Source: Serilophus lunatus (Eukaryota; Chordata; Aves; Passeriformes; Eurylaimidae). From it: a stretch of DNA of 64,000 bases. The notes below the pieces were generated by a model. The model was not told the origin of the DNA and did no database searches. It saw only the letters and a program-made list of their open reading frames with translations. The stretch covers positions 113,482-177,481 of the forward strand of contig VXBA01003811.1 of assembly GCA_013399895.1 (NCBI GenBank). The letters run 5' to 3'. Below are positions 34,501 through 46,962 of this stretch, piece after piece. Position 1 is the first letter of the stretch. Every line of letters starts with the position of its first letter. The position numbers were made by a program, and so were the translations under genes.

Positions 34501-37330
34501 ATTACCAGCATAAGTATTTCATCTGTGAGTATCCTCTAAATCATGAGTGTATCTTCTCCCCAAAATAAAGGTTTTAAACATACTCCCATTGGTCCACATG
34601 AGGAGGAATTGCCCCTATGTCACTCTAAGGGTTATGTGGTGTAGGCACTAGATGGGGGTGTATCAAGTAGAGGGAAGAAAGGGGTGGGAAAGAAATTAAG
34701 AAGTAACAAGGAAAAAGAGGAAGAGACTATGTGGGTGCATGAAAGTTGCTGTAAATGGAAGACAGTACTTTTTCTTCCCCTGGAAAGAAGACTCATTCTT
34801 CTCACAGAAGACTATTCTTTAAGAGTTATGGTGCAGTGAAATGATCAATGTGTCTCTCTTTCCATCCTTCCCTTCAGTGTTGGCCCCACTGGCACTCATC
34901 CCCTTCTTCCAGCTGTCTATCATCTACTATTCAATCAAGAGGAAAAAGTGGTTGGTAAGCACTGCTGGAAAACTCAGAAAGCATACTTTCTGTAATATTT
35001 CCTATTTGTACTATTTTAGAATATTTTAATTAGATTATATGAGCTATATTAATATTCACCTCAGGTGACTGGGGGGGTTGAGTTCTTCAATAAGAAACCC
35101 ATATCTTTTAACCCAGAACATTTTTAAGCTGCATTTCAAGTAAAGGGGAGGGGATGAAGCAGAGGGGTTTCATCAACAAAGGCTGGTTTTTATCTTGTTT
35201 GATTTTTTTTTTTTTACAGGACCTAACATTGATTGTGGTTTTCAACATCCGAATGTGCCTCATGTATATTCCTTTAATGGGATTTGGCAACTTCATGGTG
35301 TACTACTGGCTGTCCAGGTAACACTCCCAGAGCCCCCAGGACCAATATTTGTAATCAATACTGACCTTCAGTAGAAATAAAGGAAAACTAATCCCACTCA
35401 CTACAATTTTCTCAGCAACAAATAGTCAAAAAGAAGCAGTTTAACTGTTTAACACTTCAGGGTGGTGGTGGTTGCTCAAGGACATCTGGGATGTCAAGTT
35501 CTTAAACTCCCAAAGTCAGGAGGCAAAGGGATGGGATAGAAAATCCTGAATTACATGAAAGTGCTCTTTTAGTTAAGGTTAAGAGACTCAGCAAAGTGTT
35601 TTAGGGGTTAATTTGGACGTTTCTGTGTTTTTCTGCCCCAGGTACTTTGAGAGCACCTGGTTTATTTGGGTGACACAGATGAATCACATTCCAATGGACA
35701 TTGATTACGATAAGAATGAAGACTGGATGTCTACTCAGGTGAGAAACTCCTTTTTTCTGGAATTCTGGGCCTGCAGTTCTGAATTATAGGATAGAGACAA
35801 CATTGTTGCCATTAATTCAGCTTTAATGCTGTGTTAACGAGGTTGGTCCTTCCATTCATTAAATATGCATTTCTATAATAATGAAACCATTTAAAACTTT
35901 AGTTGGAGAACAGGACATCTAGATTTTAAAAAAATCCTGTTTTTTCACTGAAAGATGTTGACCTATTTCTCACAACACTTTTTACTTCCTATTATAGAAA
36001 AGTGCTGATGATACAACATTCAATTTCCTTTTTAAACTAAAAGAAAGCAAAGTGGGACTGGATGCCTTTATCTTTATCCTACAGGTTTGCTGCAGATAAC
36101 AAAAATTTGATAAAAACTAAATATGTAAACACAATTTTACTCACACATGTAATGCCTCCAGCAATAAAATACCACATACTGTGTTCAAAACATTTCTCCC
36201 TTTATTAAGGAAAAAAGACTCAGCCTGGCTGGTCTAGACTTTATTTAAGTCCTCAGGGCAATGATGGGTATAATCCCTGACTTTTCTTTTTTGCTAGATG
36301 AGGGTGGGCAATGAGTGCTGGGGTTCAAACACCAGCCTTGCAGGAAAAGAAAATCCAAATCACCTATTTTTGGGGTCTTTTTTTCCTCCCAGCTCCATGC
36401 AACCTGCAATGTGAACCAATCCCTCTTCAATGACTGGTTCACTGGGCACTTGAACTTCCAAATCGAGCACCAGTGAGTATGATTGGGGTACAGGAGTGGG
36501 GATAATGAGGGGCACTTAGAGTCATGGAATCATGGAATGGTTTGGGTTGGGAGGGACCCTAGATGTCATATTGTTCCAAGCTCTGTGCTGTGAACAGGGA
36601 GACCTTCCACTAAACCAGGTTCTCACTCAAAAGTGGGAAAGGTCATGGCAAGAGGTTGGAACAAGATGAGCTTTAAGTCCCTTCCAACCCAAACCATTCT
36701 GTGTTTCCATGCTTAAAACATCTCAGGAGACCCTTTGTTCTCCTTCTGGGGGAGGGCAGGAGAATATTTTGGGCAAGGGGAACAGGAAGGGGTGCAAGGG
36801 AAGTCTTACAATAACTCTCTCTCATTCCATTCTGCAGCCTGTTCCCCACAATGCCTCGACACAACTACTGGAAAGTGGCTCCTCTGGTGAAAAGCCTTTG
36901 TGATAAGCATGGCATTGAGTATAAAACCAAGACTTTACTGACAGCTTTTGTAGATATTTTGCAGTAAGTATCAATGAGCAAGATAGATTTGCACTGTAAT
37001 GTCATGCAAGGGAGAGGCACAGGCAACCATCCCAAATCCATGTCCACGGAGAGATCAAACCTCGAGTTCATTTGGATTTTTCTAAAGGCACATAAAGTTT
37101 TAGAACTTCAAAGTATTTTTTTTAATCTTCCTTAACTCATTCCCAGTGGTCAGACTTTGCTAAGAGATATCAAAGGAGTTTAAAATCCACTTTTTCCTTT
37201 TTACATCCAAACTGCAGTTTGCTTCCCACAAAACTGAATCCTGTTCCCTCATGACTTTTTCACTTGCTGTTCCTGCAGTTCCCTGAAGGATTCTGGGGAG
37301 CACTGGCTTGAAGCATACCTGCATGGCTAG
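28568..37330 (+). CDS. FADS1-like front-end fatty acid desaturase, copy B
   Basis: This is a complete, diverged tandem paralogue of FADS1. Coding exons: 28568-28786, 31385-31495, 31887-32084, 33115-33216, 33379-33507, 34467-34524, 34878-34954, 35220-35317, 35642-35738, 36393-36472, 36838-36963, 37279-37330; all introns are GT-AG (1347 bp, 448 aa). Cytochrome b5 HPGG is at 57-60; histidine boxes are HDLGH (184-188), HNQHH (221-225) and QIEHH (386-390), so catalysis looks possible. Departures from copy A: exon 6 lost one codon (YFI for YFFI), exon 4 ends VVINLLK instead of VIGHLK, exon 7 matches A at only about 8 of 25 residues, and the C-terminus is AYLHG. No frameshift or stop is present, so it is probably expressed; its regiospecificity cannot be assumed to be delta-5. 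Bird genomes carry FADS1-like genes at this position. Confidence 0.92.
33585..33649 (+). mobile_element. CR1 LINE 3' end remnant
   Basis: A sense remnant (GATCTTTAAGGTCCCTTAC, GATTCTGTGAT) in copy B intron 5. Confidence 0.75.
36521..36628 (-). mobile_element. CR1 LINE fragment (left arm of inverted pair)
   Basis: An antisense CR1 end (TCATGGAATCATGGAATGG, GGTTGGGAGGGACC) in copy B intron 10, directly followed by an oppositely oriented CR1 end. Confidence 0.88.
36630..36715 (+). mobile_element. CR1 LINE fragment (right arm of inverted pair)
   Basis: A sense CR1 end (GATGAGCTTTAAGTCCCTTC, CCAAACCATTCTGTG) completing the inverted pair in copy B intron 10. Confidence 0.88.
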
Positions 37331-37587
37331 AAACTGGCAGCTCTCAAAGGGAACCTCTTCACTAACCAACTGCTGCCAAGACTCAGCACAGACCATCCAC
37401 GTGTGTGTCTTCAGGCATAGAAACTCAGGAGCTGGGCAAAGTTAATTTCAGTAAGAATCAAGTGGGAAAGTGGCTTAAAGATACGGTTTTCTTTTCTTGA
37501 TCTCAACCATGAACTTCTGTTTTTCATGCTCTCAATCTCAGAATTTAAAACTGAGCTTTTAAACTGGAGAGAATTTGAATCATCAGT

Positions 37588-37725
37588 CTGTGCCAGGGCC
37601 TCACAGTAAAGAATTTCTTTCTAATATCCAATCTAAACCCACCCTCTGTCAGTTTGAAGCCATTCCCCCTTGTCCTGTCCCTACAAATCCTGGTAAAAAG
37701 CCCTCTCTCCACCTTCCTCTTTCAG
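37588..37725 (-). mobile_element. CR1 LINE internal piece
   Basis: An antisense piece without the 3' terminus (GAATTTCTTTCTAATATCC, AAGCCATTCCCCCTTGTCC) in the copy B 3' UTR. Confidence 0.88.
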
Positions 37726-37844
37726 TATGAAAGTCTCCTTAGTGGTTTTGGCTCAGTGGATCAGAGAAAATGGGGTAGCACAAAGCAAACTGCAGGAAGC
37801 CAGGAGACATTAGGGCAGGGAGGGAGCTTTAAGGGATATTTTTG

Positions 37845-37859
37845 AATAAATAAAATAAA
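37845..37859 (+). other. Polyadenylation signals, copy B
   Basis: Overlapping AATAAA hexamers (GAATAAATAAAATAAAG) lie about 515 bp after the copy B stop codon. They are the first strong signal downstream and would give a 3' UTR of about 0.5 kb that includes the CR1 piece at 37588-37725. A further AATAAA is at 38613. Confidence 0.55.
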
Positions 37860-40686
37860 GATGCAAAGAAGAAGATGGCCTGGGGTATGTCCCAATTGCT
37901 ACTGATCATGTGTGAACTACTTGTTCTGACAGTTTATGTGTTAAAACTACTTCTTTTCATGGATTGCAGGGAGAGGCAGGTAAATAGGTGGTGTTTTAGA
38001 CCTGTAATACCTGGTTTGAATCCAGTTTGTAAAGCAGGCATTATTTATAGCCATAAATACATGTGTCCATTTTAATTAAGTGGTGACTGTTCTGTCTGAC
38101 TGGCTTTGTGATGTAAACCAGCTTTGAATAAGACTGAGAATAAGCCTAAGTACTGAGGAGTAGGTCCACATTTCAAGGGTTTTTAGGGTACTCTTGCTTT
38201 TATTGAATCTTAGATGTGTTAAATCTTATCTAAATGTTTACTTCTTGGGGATTGCAAGGAGCTGTGGTTATGGTCAAGGATTTCTGCTCTTGGAAAGGGT
38301 CATGTCCACCTGTGCAGAGGCTCTCCAAAAACACTACTGGGTTTTGAGAGAGCCACTACAATGAAGAAGTGGGCCTAGAGTTGAGTATTTTCACTGAGAG
38401 TGGAAATTTCACTTGAAATTTCACTTTAAATTTGATGGGAAAGGTAAAATGTCAAGGAGAGATGAGCACTGAATAACAGACAGTAGAAACAGAGGATGTA
38501 TCAAAGAACAAGGAGATGTGTGGTTATCATTAAACAGCAAGGCAAAACAAGCTGAGTGGTGGTTTGGAAAAGCTAGAACACAGGGGAAAACTTATAAGAA
38601 ATCATAATTATCAATAAAGTTCTGTTTCATGGTTTTTAGATTGAAGTCAAGGCCTGTTGCAGACTGTGTGAACTCAGATTAATCTTGCTGATTTTGCAAA
38701 GACACTATGATTCAATGGTGTTTCCCAATATCATGTGGAGCAAATATATTCCATTATGAGGCAGCTGAGCCATACTGGCAGAACCTGTGTGGTGCTGTAT
38801 CCACCTCACTGACCAAAAACCACAAAGGTGAGGTAAATGAATAGTCAATCTGCCCATAAAAGCAAAGCCCATGTGGTTATCCTGCTCTGCCATTCACACC
38901 CAGAACTTCCAGGGCACAAACAACACAAAGGAGGAAGATGAGGAAGGTCTTAAAGTGAGATCCCACCATGAACAACTGATCAGCAACTCCCATGAATTAC
39001 AAGCTGCAGACACCAACAGCCTGTTTTAGGCAACAAATAACAACAAGCCCAATGTACAAAGCAAAAGTTTGGACTTTTTATTTTCCTCCCCTTTTTTTTT
39101 TTCTTAAAGAGCATCTCCATTTCTTGGTATTTATATTTTTGTGTGTGCAGGTAGTAATAACACTGTTCTGGCTGGTTTGTAACAATAGCTGAGAGATGTC
39201 TTTGAAAGAGTCCTGTTTGAAAAAGCAGTTCTTTAAAAAGCATTTAAAAATGCAATTTGGAAATCCCTGTTAACTAGTGCTTAAAATAACTCTGTGCTCC
39301 CAAATCCAAGGCTGGTTAGAATGGTGACATCCACAATCATTTGCAACATTTTCTAGATATTTAATGCATGGGACTGTCTTAAAATGAATGCAGGGATTTC
39401 ATTGTATGCTCTGGTTGGTAACACATGAAAACCTTTTAAATTGATGTCTTGCTGAAGGTAATATAAATATTAAGAATCCCTACCTTTTTTATTTTTTTAC
39501 CAGTGAGACTTGAAAGCTGTGCTGATTAGACCCTGAATCCCCCTGAAACCAGTATAAAACTGATGCAGTCTCAAACATGAAACTGATTATTTGTTGCATT
39601 TAATTAGATTTCTACTCATTTGAATGTTGTTATTTATTGAGTCTGTCTTTTGCAACCTCATTTTGATTAAAATGCTCTTGTCTCTCATTGGCTCAACAGG
39701 TTGTTCTGTGTCAATATTAATTTCTTTATCTATTTGATAAGGGTTATTAACAACGGAACTGGTTTACCTTGGTCAAACACTGTTCAAAAACTTCAAGGCA
39801 TTAGGGAGGAATTGTGATACTCCATGAAAGACAGGATCAGCCATCTGGAACACCTGGAAGAGACAAGGAAATTAGGGAGATGGTTTGCAGGATCCTGCTT
39901 GCTGCAGGAGTTTATGAGATGCTGCTAACGTCTTATCCAGGAGAGCAAAAGCTCTTTGGAATGTTTGTTTCTGTTCTTTGCTCAGGCTCCAGATTTAGGG
40001 ATGCAGTTGGATGAGGTGGCTTAGGTGGATTCTGATGGAAAGGATTTAGAAACTGAAAGAAGAGCTCCTTTTTTTACTGTTGCCTTGCTCTGTATGGCAG
40101 GGCCTCAGCTTAGTACCTGCCCACCAAAGGGTAAAAGGATTCCCAGGAAAGATTTATTCACCTCCTGCCAACCATCCCTGCTTAAAATTCCTTGAGTTCT
40201 TCAGTGTTGTGGCATAAATTCTTCAATAATTGATTGGTGGTATTCCTAAGCAAATTATTGCCTGAACCTGAAGGAATTCTTTATATATTTTTATATGCTT
40301 ATTTATATATAAAATGTATACCCATAAAGAGACATTCAGCCAGAAAGAGAGGCAATATCTACACTGACCTCTGGTTATACAGGTCAGATATTTCATCTTA
40401 CCACCTAAACTGCCTTTTCTTCAGGTGTTGCCCACAGTAGGTGTGTTCTGCTCTTACTCCAGAGCTCTGGAAGTGCTGAGTTGGGCTTCTCTGCATGTCC
40501 AGAGCTGCCTCTGGCTGAGCAATTTTTGTCTTATCACCCACCTGAGGGTGGGGTGTGTTTGGTTTTCCTGCCTGCCATACCCCCGAGGGGCCTGATCCCA
40601 CTTGACATACAGTTTGAATTCCCTGCTTTTCACATCAAGAAATGCTAAAAGAATACTTGTAAAACCCTGCTCAGAGGTAGAAGTAA

Positions 40687-40808
40687 TCATAGAATTATCA
40701 CAGAATGATTTGGGTTGAAAGAGACCTTAAAGATCATCTTGTTCCAGGCCAGGGACACCTTCCACTAGACCAGGTTGCTCCAAGTCTTGTCCAAGCTGGA
40801 CTTGATCT
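40687..40808 (-). mobile_element. CR1 LINE fragment
   Basis: An antisense CR1 end (ATTTGGGTTGAAAGAGACC, CACCTTCCACTAGACCAGG) in the B-C gap. Confidence 0.88.
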
Positions 40809-40968
40809 GTTTCTCAGTGGATGCTCCTCATCTCCTCCATGGACTGAGGTGGGTTTGTATCAAAATATTAATTATTTCACTATGCTTCAAATATTCCTAA
40901 TTCATGAGTTGGGAGGATCTTCCTCATTTGAACCCTTGGTCCCTCGAGGGTATTTCAGAAGTAAATGT

Positions 40969-40987
40969 GTATATATATATATATATA
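40969..40987. repeat. TA dinucleotide microsatellite
   Basis: About nine TA units lie in the B-C gap, just right of a CR1 fragment. Confidence 0.9.
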
Positions 40988-42949
40988 AAAATACATCATC
41001 CTCAAAGGATCTTATGGTTGAGGATATAGGAGGAAAAATGATAATTAAGTGAAATAATCTTTATTAATTTCACTGGTCACTAAACTGCATTGAGCAACAT
41101 TATAGTCTGAAAAAAAGCACTTTTTCCTTTTTGGAAGTAACAATTAGCATTTGAAAAAACCACACACATAATGTGAAAACACACATTTTGGGCATGGTTT
41201 AGGTTCCTAGAAGATGCAGAACTGCCCCATCCTTAAATATATTTACCACTCAAATCACAATTGCACTATCTGTATATATTTGTCAGAAGGGTGGTTATGT
41301 CTAGAAGAAGAAAATATGGTTTGTTTTTTTTGGAAACACTCAGCAATCCACACTATCTTTTTATGCCAGTTAATTGAGTTTATTGATTGAGGCTGTTCTT
41401 CTGATCTGTGATGGATCAGAAGAGATTCAGCCCCCATGGTTGAAGTATCTCATGTCAAATCTGTATTTTAGAATTGTCTATTTATCACTGCACAATTCCT
41501 TTGCCAAAAAAACCCCAAACAAGCCGTGCTGGTCCACACAGATTTATCCCAGCCCCATATGGAGACCATTGAGCAAGAATGAGCTAATTATGCAAATGAG
41601 GCCCATATCCTCTGCAGGAATTGCTGCACACAGAAATCTACCCGACCTTAATTTTCACAGTGACTCATAATTCCATTTTTGTGAGCAGTTGGATGCCAGT
41701 CAGTGTGGAACTGGGGTTTGCTTATGTGGGCACTTCTACCCATTTACAACCTGTTGCAGCAGCCTCATACAGACTGGTGAAGCTTTAATTATTGGTCTGA
41801 AACAACCAATAGATGTGAGGAGTCACAACAGAGACCATGCCAGGTCAGAGCAAAATTCCAGCTCTGTCAGTGTTCCAAAGGATATAAACCCAGATTCAAC
41901 AGGGATTAATTACAATTTTATTATCACATACGGACTGAACACACAGTGACTTATCCAATGTGGGACAGAGCAGCTCTGACCACTGAGACAGTGATTTAAA
42001 GGGTAGCTTTTCTCAGGAATTACTCATTCCATTCCCACTGATTCACTATGAAATTGCATCCTCATGCCAATTTTCCCCAGTATTCATCTAAATGCCTACC
42101 TTCTTTTTCTTTGGAATTATGAAATAGCCTAAACCACTTGGATCTCTTGCAATAGCAGTGCATTTACCAGGCTGTGGCTCCTCATGAAGCAGAAAAAGGA
42201 TTTATTTTTTAATATTTGTTGAATTGGGTGTTAAAGCTGTACACACCATGAGAAAAAAAACCCACCGCCAAACAAAACCAAAAGCAAAACCCACATAAAT
42301 AATATATATTTAAAAAATCTATGCCATAAGAAACATTCATTTCAAACTAAGATTCCCTGTGTTCTTCCTGTTAGAGGAGTCAATCAATTTTGGAATGTTC
42401 TATCTGACTTTCCATCAGGACCTGCTGGGATTTCTGATGCCCTGTTTCAACACTCCATTGTGAGGCCCCAATTCGCTGATTCACAAAGGCTGGTTTTCAT
42501 GCAGAGTAATGAGCAAAATGCTCATTATAATAACTTTAAATATTAGCTCTGGGATATGAGCTAAAAGTTTGATATTGCAGCATTCAAAATTTGCTTAATA
42601 TAAGGGGTGGTAAAGTAAGTTCTTAACCCCAGTAAGTCTTTCACACCAGGCTGTGGGGGTGTGAAAATGAAAGAGATGTTTTCAGGGTACTTTTTAACCT
42701 CTTTTTATCAACTCACTTATTATCTTTATTGCTTTTACCTGCTTTTAAATCAAAAAGTTCCTTTGGGGAGAAGGTGGGATAAGCTAACAGCCAGTGAAGA
42801 GAGATGAAACTCAGCTTTCCATCACCATGTGACCATCCACCTCATTCCTCATCCACTCAGGAGTTCATCAAACCCATCTCTCTCCAATTTCAGGAGAAGG
42901 ATATTGTAGGACACCATTTCAAAGGCCCTAGAGGAGCTTTCAGCTTCTC

Positions 42950-43020
42950 TGACACCCTGTGCCAGGGCCTCACAGGGGAGAATTTCTCCTCAATATTCAG
43001 TTTTAACCTCCATATCCAAT
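42950..43020 (-). mobile_element. CR1 LINE internal piece next to duplicated module
   Basis: An antisense piece (CTGTGCCAGGGCCTCACAGG, GAGAATTTCTCCTCAATATT) bordering the module at 43030. A tiny related piece (GCTTCTCTGGGCAAGCTGTG) follows at about 43228-43250. Confidence 0.8.
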
Positions 43021-43029
43021 TTAAAAACA

Positions 43030-43215
43030 CAAATCAGCCACGGGAAGTGTTTATCTTATTGCACTGGCCAGAGAGTCCAAGTGGCCTCCTAATGCAGGCA
43101 ATGAATGGAAGTTTGACACTTAAAATTAGGTCTGATGACCCCACAGGCCCCATAAGCCCTGTGCCTTATTCACTGCAATTCTAAAATAAAATAAGAATAT
43201 GTTTTTGCAGGGAGG
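43030..43215. repeat. Duplicated non-coding module, copy 1
   Basis: This block resembles 50690-50905. Shared landmarks in the same order are GGCCTCCTAATGCAGGCA, TGAATGGAA, ACACTTAA, CACTGCAATTCTAAAATAAA and TTTGCAGGG. It directly follows an antisense CR1 piece, as does the other copy. Confidence 0.75.
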
Positions 43216-44409
43216 GGGCATTCACAGCTTCTCTGGGCAAGCTGTGCCAGTGCATCCAGAAGACTATTACTCAATTTTGTGCCCAAACTACAAGCTTTGG
43301 TTTGCTAATGTGAGGGATTTTAAGTGCACATAGATAAAGAGAAAAATTAAGCAGTGACTAGAAGCTTCTTGAACTCCAGTACAGCAGAATCTTCAAAATC
43401 CTTTTGGGAGACTCATATTAAAAAAAAATTAAAAAAATAGAGTCTTGCCTGGCTGTATCTTGGTTTTGTGTCTCAGCTTAACATGTGGTATTTCTGTCAC
43501 CTACTCTCTCTCTGTTTGGATCCCAACATCTTTTCACATTTCACTGTGTGTTGGCACATGGTAAGTCCAGTGCTGAGACTCCAAAAATTCCAAATTTCTC
43601 TTAATGAATGTTTGCAGAGTGGGATTGGCAGGAGAAGGTGGTAAGACCTCCTCCTATTTACTGGCAACGGGATCTTCCCATTTACACTGCCCTAGAGCTT
43701 GAATTCACTCTCTACTAAAGCAATCTTGGAACTGAATTTGTTCTTTGAATTTTTAATCATCCCCTCCTGGGACTGGAGTGAACCCTGCCCGCTCCAGGTG
43801 CTGTCCAGCTCGTGTGCTTACTAAAATTAAAAGTGCTCCCCTTAGTGGCAAATGCATCCAAGTGAAGACAGAATACAAGCCAGGATTCTTTACATTCTAC
43901 TTTACATTTTCTAAAGCCAAAATGTGAAATCACTTTATTTTGGAGTGCAATCCTTGGCTACTGGATACATTATACATCAATTCAGGTGTCAGCAGTTCCC
44001 TTGTGACTTGAAGTAAAATCAAAGCTTTATAAAATTTTATTTACCGAGTGCTTTCAAAGGAGTGTTTAACTAGTTGCAGATCTTGAGAAAACTGCTGTGT
44101 CTTTTTTCACTCCCTCAGGAGAAACCACTGAGTTTATAATTGATTGGTCATGGGACAATGAATGAGAGGGAAGCCAGAGAGCCTCGAGACTTTGATCAGA
44201 GGCTGGAGGGGTTGAGAAGGAATCTGCAGATCTTCTCATTTGAATATGAATATGCAGTAGCAATTTTATTACTACAAATAGCACATGAAGAGGGATGAAT
44301 TTTGCTGCTTTGAAGCCTCCTTCCCTCCTTGCCTTGTCAGGACTAATTATAGTCTTTGCATTAGCCCACTGATAAACTGTGTCCCAAAGTGACACATCTA
44401 CATGTCTTT

Positions 44410-44720
44410 TATATCCCTCTAGGGATGTTGATTCCACCACTGCCCTGGGCAGCCTGATCCAGGGCTGGACTACCCTTTCTGGAAAGAAATTTTCCCCAAT
44501 ATCCAACCTAAACCTCCCCTGGTGCAACTTGAGGCCATTTCCTTTTGTCCTGTCACTTGTTTCCTGGGAGAACAGTCTGACCCTCACCTGGCTGTACCCT
44601 TCTGTCACGGAGTTGGAAAGAGCAACAAGGTCCTCCCTGAGCCTCCTTTCCTCCAGGATAAACTCCCCCAGCTCCCCCAGCTGCCCCTCATAGCACTTTT
44701 GGGGTGCTGCCTACAGGAGC
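44410..44720 (-). mobile_element. CR1 LINE fragment, longer internal region
   Basis: An antisense CR1 piece extends further 5' in the element than most here (CCAATATCCAACCTAAACCT, then AAGGTCCTCCCTGAGCCTCC and the CTCCCCCAGCTCCCCCAG region). The minus-strand open frame at 44066-44608 is a translation through it. Confidence 0.85.
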
Positions 44721-44779
44721 TGCATCCTGAGAGCCTTCTCTTAGACTTGAACTGACTTGTGTCCTGCTCATTTCACCTA

Positions 44780-44905
44780 AAATCACAGAATTTATGGAGC
44801 TGGAAGGGACCCCTCATGATAACTGAGTCCAAGCCCCTGCTCCTTGCAAGATCACCTAAAACTAAAACTCTCTGTCCAGACTCTCCTTGAGCTCTCAGGG
44901 ACTTG
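44780..44905 (-). mobile_element. CR1 LINE fragment
   Basis: AATCACAGAATTTATGGAGC and TGGAAGGGACCCCTCATGAT mark the antisense end of another CR1 subfamily. Confidence 0.75.
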
Positions 44906-45488
44906 GTGCCGTGACCTCCTCACTTGTTGAAGGGCCAAAAGAGGTGGAAGACCCTGGCATGATTTCCACGGGTGGAAATTCAATGGCAATTCCAATAATT
45001 TAGGTGTGTAGCCTCTCTCAAGGAGAAAACCAGGGAAAGATGGACCAACATAATCCAAGTCTGCCCTCTTGTGACGCTTTCCCCCTGTTACACCTGGAAA
45101 TGGGCCACTTTTTCCTTTCCTTTGTAGGAATTCCTCCCTGTTTGCTGCTGGGACTGGAATAACAGATTGCTTAGAGCATCCCTGGCCTTCCAGCACTTCA
45201 GGTGGGATTTTGGAAACTCTTGATGCATCGTCCAGGTAGGACAAAGAATGTAGTTTTGCCTGATAATTTCTAGTAAAATGCATGGAAATCCTGGGTTCAT
45301 AACACAGAAATGTTATTCAAAGAGGTGTAATGACAACATAAAAAAAATAAATATCTTTCTCCTGGATTACATTTGTATTTGCAAATGAAAAGGTGGTGTA
45401 ATGTAACAATTAATGAGCTACTAAATCAAAAGTCTGTTCTGGGGGTAAAACAACCCAAATTTTCTTCAAAGAGAGAGAAGCAGAAAGC

Positions 45489-45545
45489 AAAAAAACCCCC
45501 AAACAACCACCACCAACAAAAAAAAAAACCAACAAAAAAACCCAC
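45489..45545. repeat. A/C-rich low-complexity run
   Basis: Poly-A blocks are interrupted by CC, CCCCC and CCACCACC. No coding potential is seen. Confidence 0.8.
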
Positions 45546-45602
45546 AATCATTAAGAATATAGCTGAAATACAAGGACTTAGAGGGAAATAAAAGGAATTC
45601 CC

Positions 45603-45650
45603 AGAATTATAGAATGTTTTGTGTTGGAAGGGACCTTAAAGATCGTGTAA
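45603..45650 (-). mobile_element. CR1 LINE 3' end remnant
   Basis: ATTATAGAATGTTTTGTG and TTGGAAGGGACCTTAAAGAT form a very short antisense end in the B-C gap. Confidence 0.85.
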
Positions 45651-46904
45651 AATTACAGGGAAGGTCTCAGGAAACAATTAAGGGCTCTTCTCCTCAAGCA
45701 GCAACTTTCCCATGGATGAAAGGGAATCTCATCCCCATATGAATGAACAACAGAGAAATCTTGGACATCCAAAAATACCAGTTTGTAAATAACTCATAAA
45801 AGAGAGGAAAAAATGAGATGAAACACAGTTTGTGGGTTAATTTGAAATAGCTGTGTTTGAGACTGACTCCAACAGCCTAGACTAGTTATACTCTTTCCTC
45901 TGCTTTCCTCTGCAGCTCACAAGGCCCTTGACTGCCTCCTCCAATGGGAAATGAAATTCCATTTTGCCCCTGATATAATCCCTGCAATATAATAGCTGCA
46001 AATTAAATCCTTAGCCTGCTGTCCCAGGACACTGGGAGATCCTGCCATAGCAAAGGTCATATTTCAAGACCCAGATCTCCCAGAGGTAACCCCAGCTGCT
46101 GTCAAGCTTGATGCTTCATGCCCAAAAGACAGCACTTGTAATGTGTAGAGTGGTTTGGTACCTGGCATCACCACCTCCTTAGGTTTACAATCTGGGAGCA
46201 ATCAGTACATAAGCAACTAGGAGCTGCCCAGGGCTACAATTAAACAATTAGTACTCCACTTGGATCTCCAAAAACACCTCACAGGCATAGTCCAAGGCCT
46301 CCCTTTCTCTAATCAAGGATTAGGAGCAATTAGGAGAAGTTAAATGCAATGCTTGCACGATATCCACTAATATCCATCAAGCTGGGCTGGTGCAAATGAC
46401 TTGGGAAATGTGTCTCTATAATGCAATCAATTTCCTGCCAAGGAGATCCCTCCAGGTGGATCATGGAACATCTTAGGAAAACATCATACTAGAAGGACAA
46501 AGCATTTCATCCAGTCCACCAATGGAACAGCAATCCATGAATCTAAAGAAGGGTCTAGCATCTGTCCCTCAATGGATTTGTCTCAGTTAGGAAAGGAGAG
46601 TTCTTGATCCATCAATTCAGGGATGTAGAACTGAAAGGAGAAGGGCTGCACATGAAAATCCACTTTTAGTCCACATTGTTTATTCTTACAAGGTATTAAA
46701 ATTTCCCCAATTACTTTTTGAGTATTTGCTTCCCTCAGTAGTTACTTCATCTGCCTCAGTTCTCTTTATATTTTGAGGATGCTTTTTTCCCCAAGCTTTT
46801 ACCCTTCTGTTTTGCCTGGATACTTTAAAATTGTGCATACTCTGAATGAACTCCTATGAACAATTTCTCTTTGTTACCCTTTGCTGGCCCATAATTAGAA
46901 CAAG

Positions 46905-46962
46905 CTGACTGAGTGGTCTTTAAGGTCCCTTCCAAGCCAAACCATTCTGTGATTCCATGTTT
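46905..46962 (+). mobile_element. CR1 LINE 3' end remnant
   Basis: A short sense end (TCTTTAAGGTCCCTTCCAAG, CCATTCTGTGATTCCATG) in the B-C gap. Confidence 0.85.

Noticed and set aside
44066..44608. 180-codon minus-strand open frame
   Set aside because: Its core is translation of a CR1 3' region that appears in the same form in other CR1 copies here.
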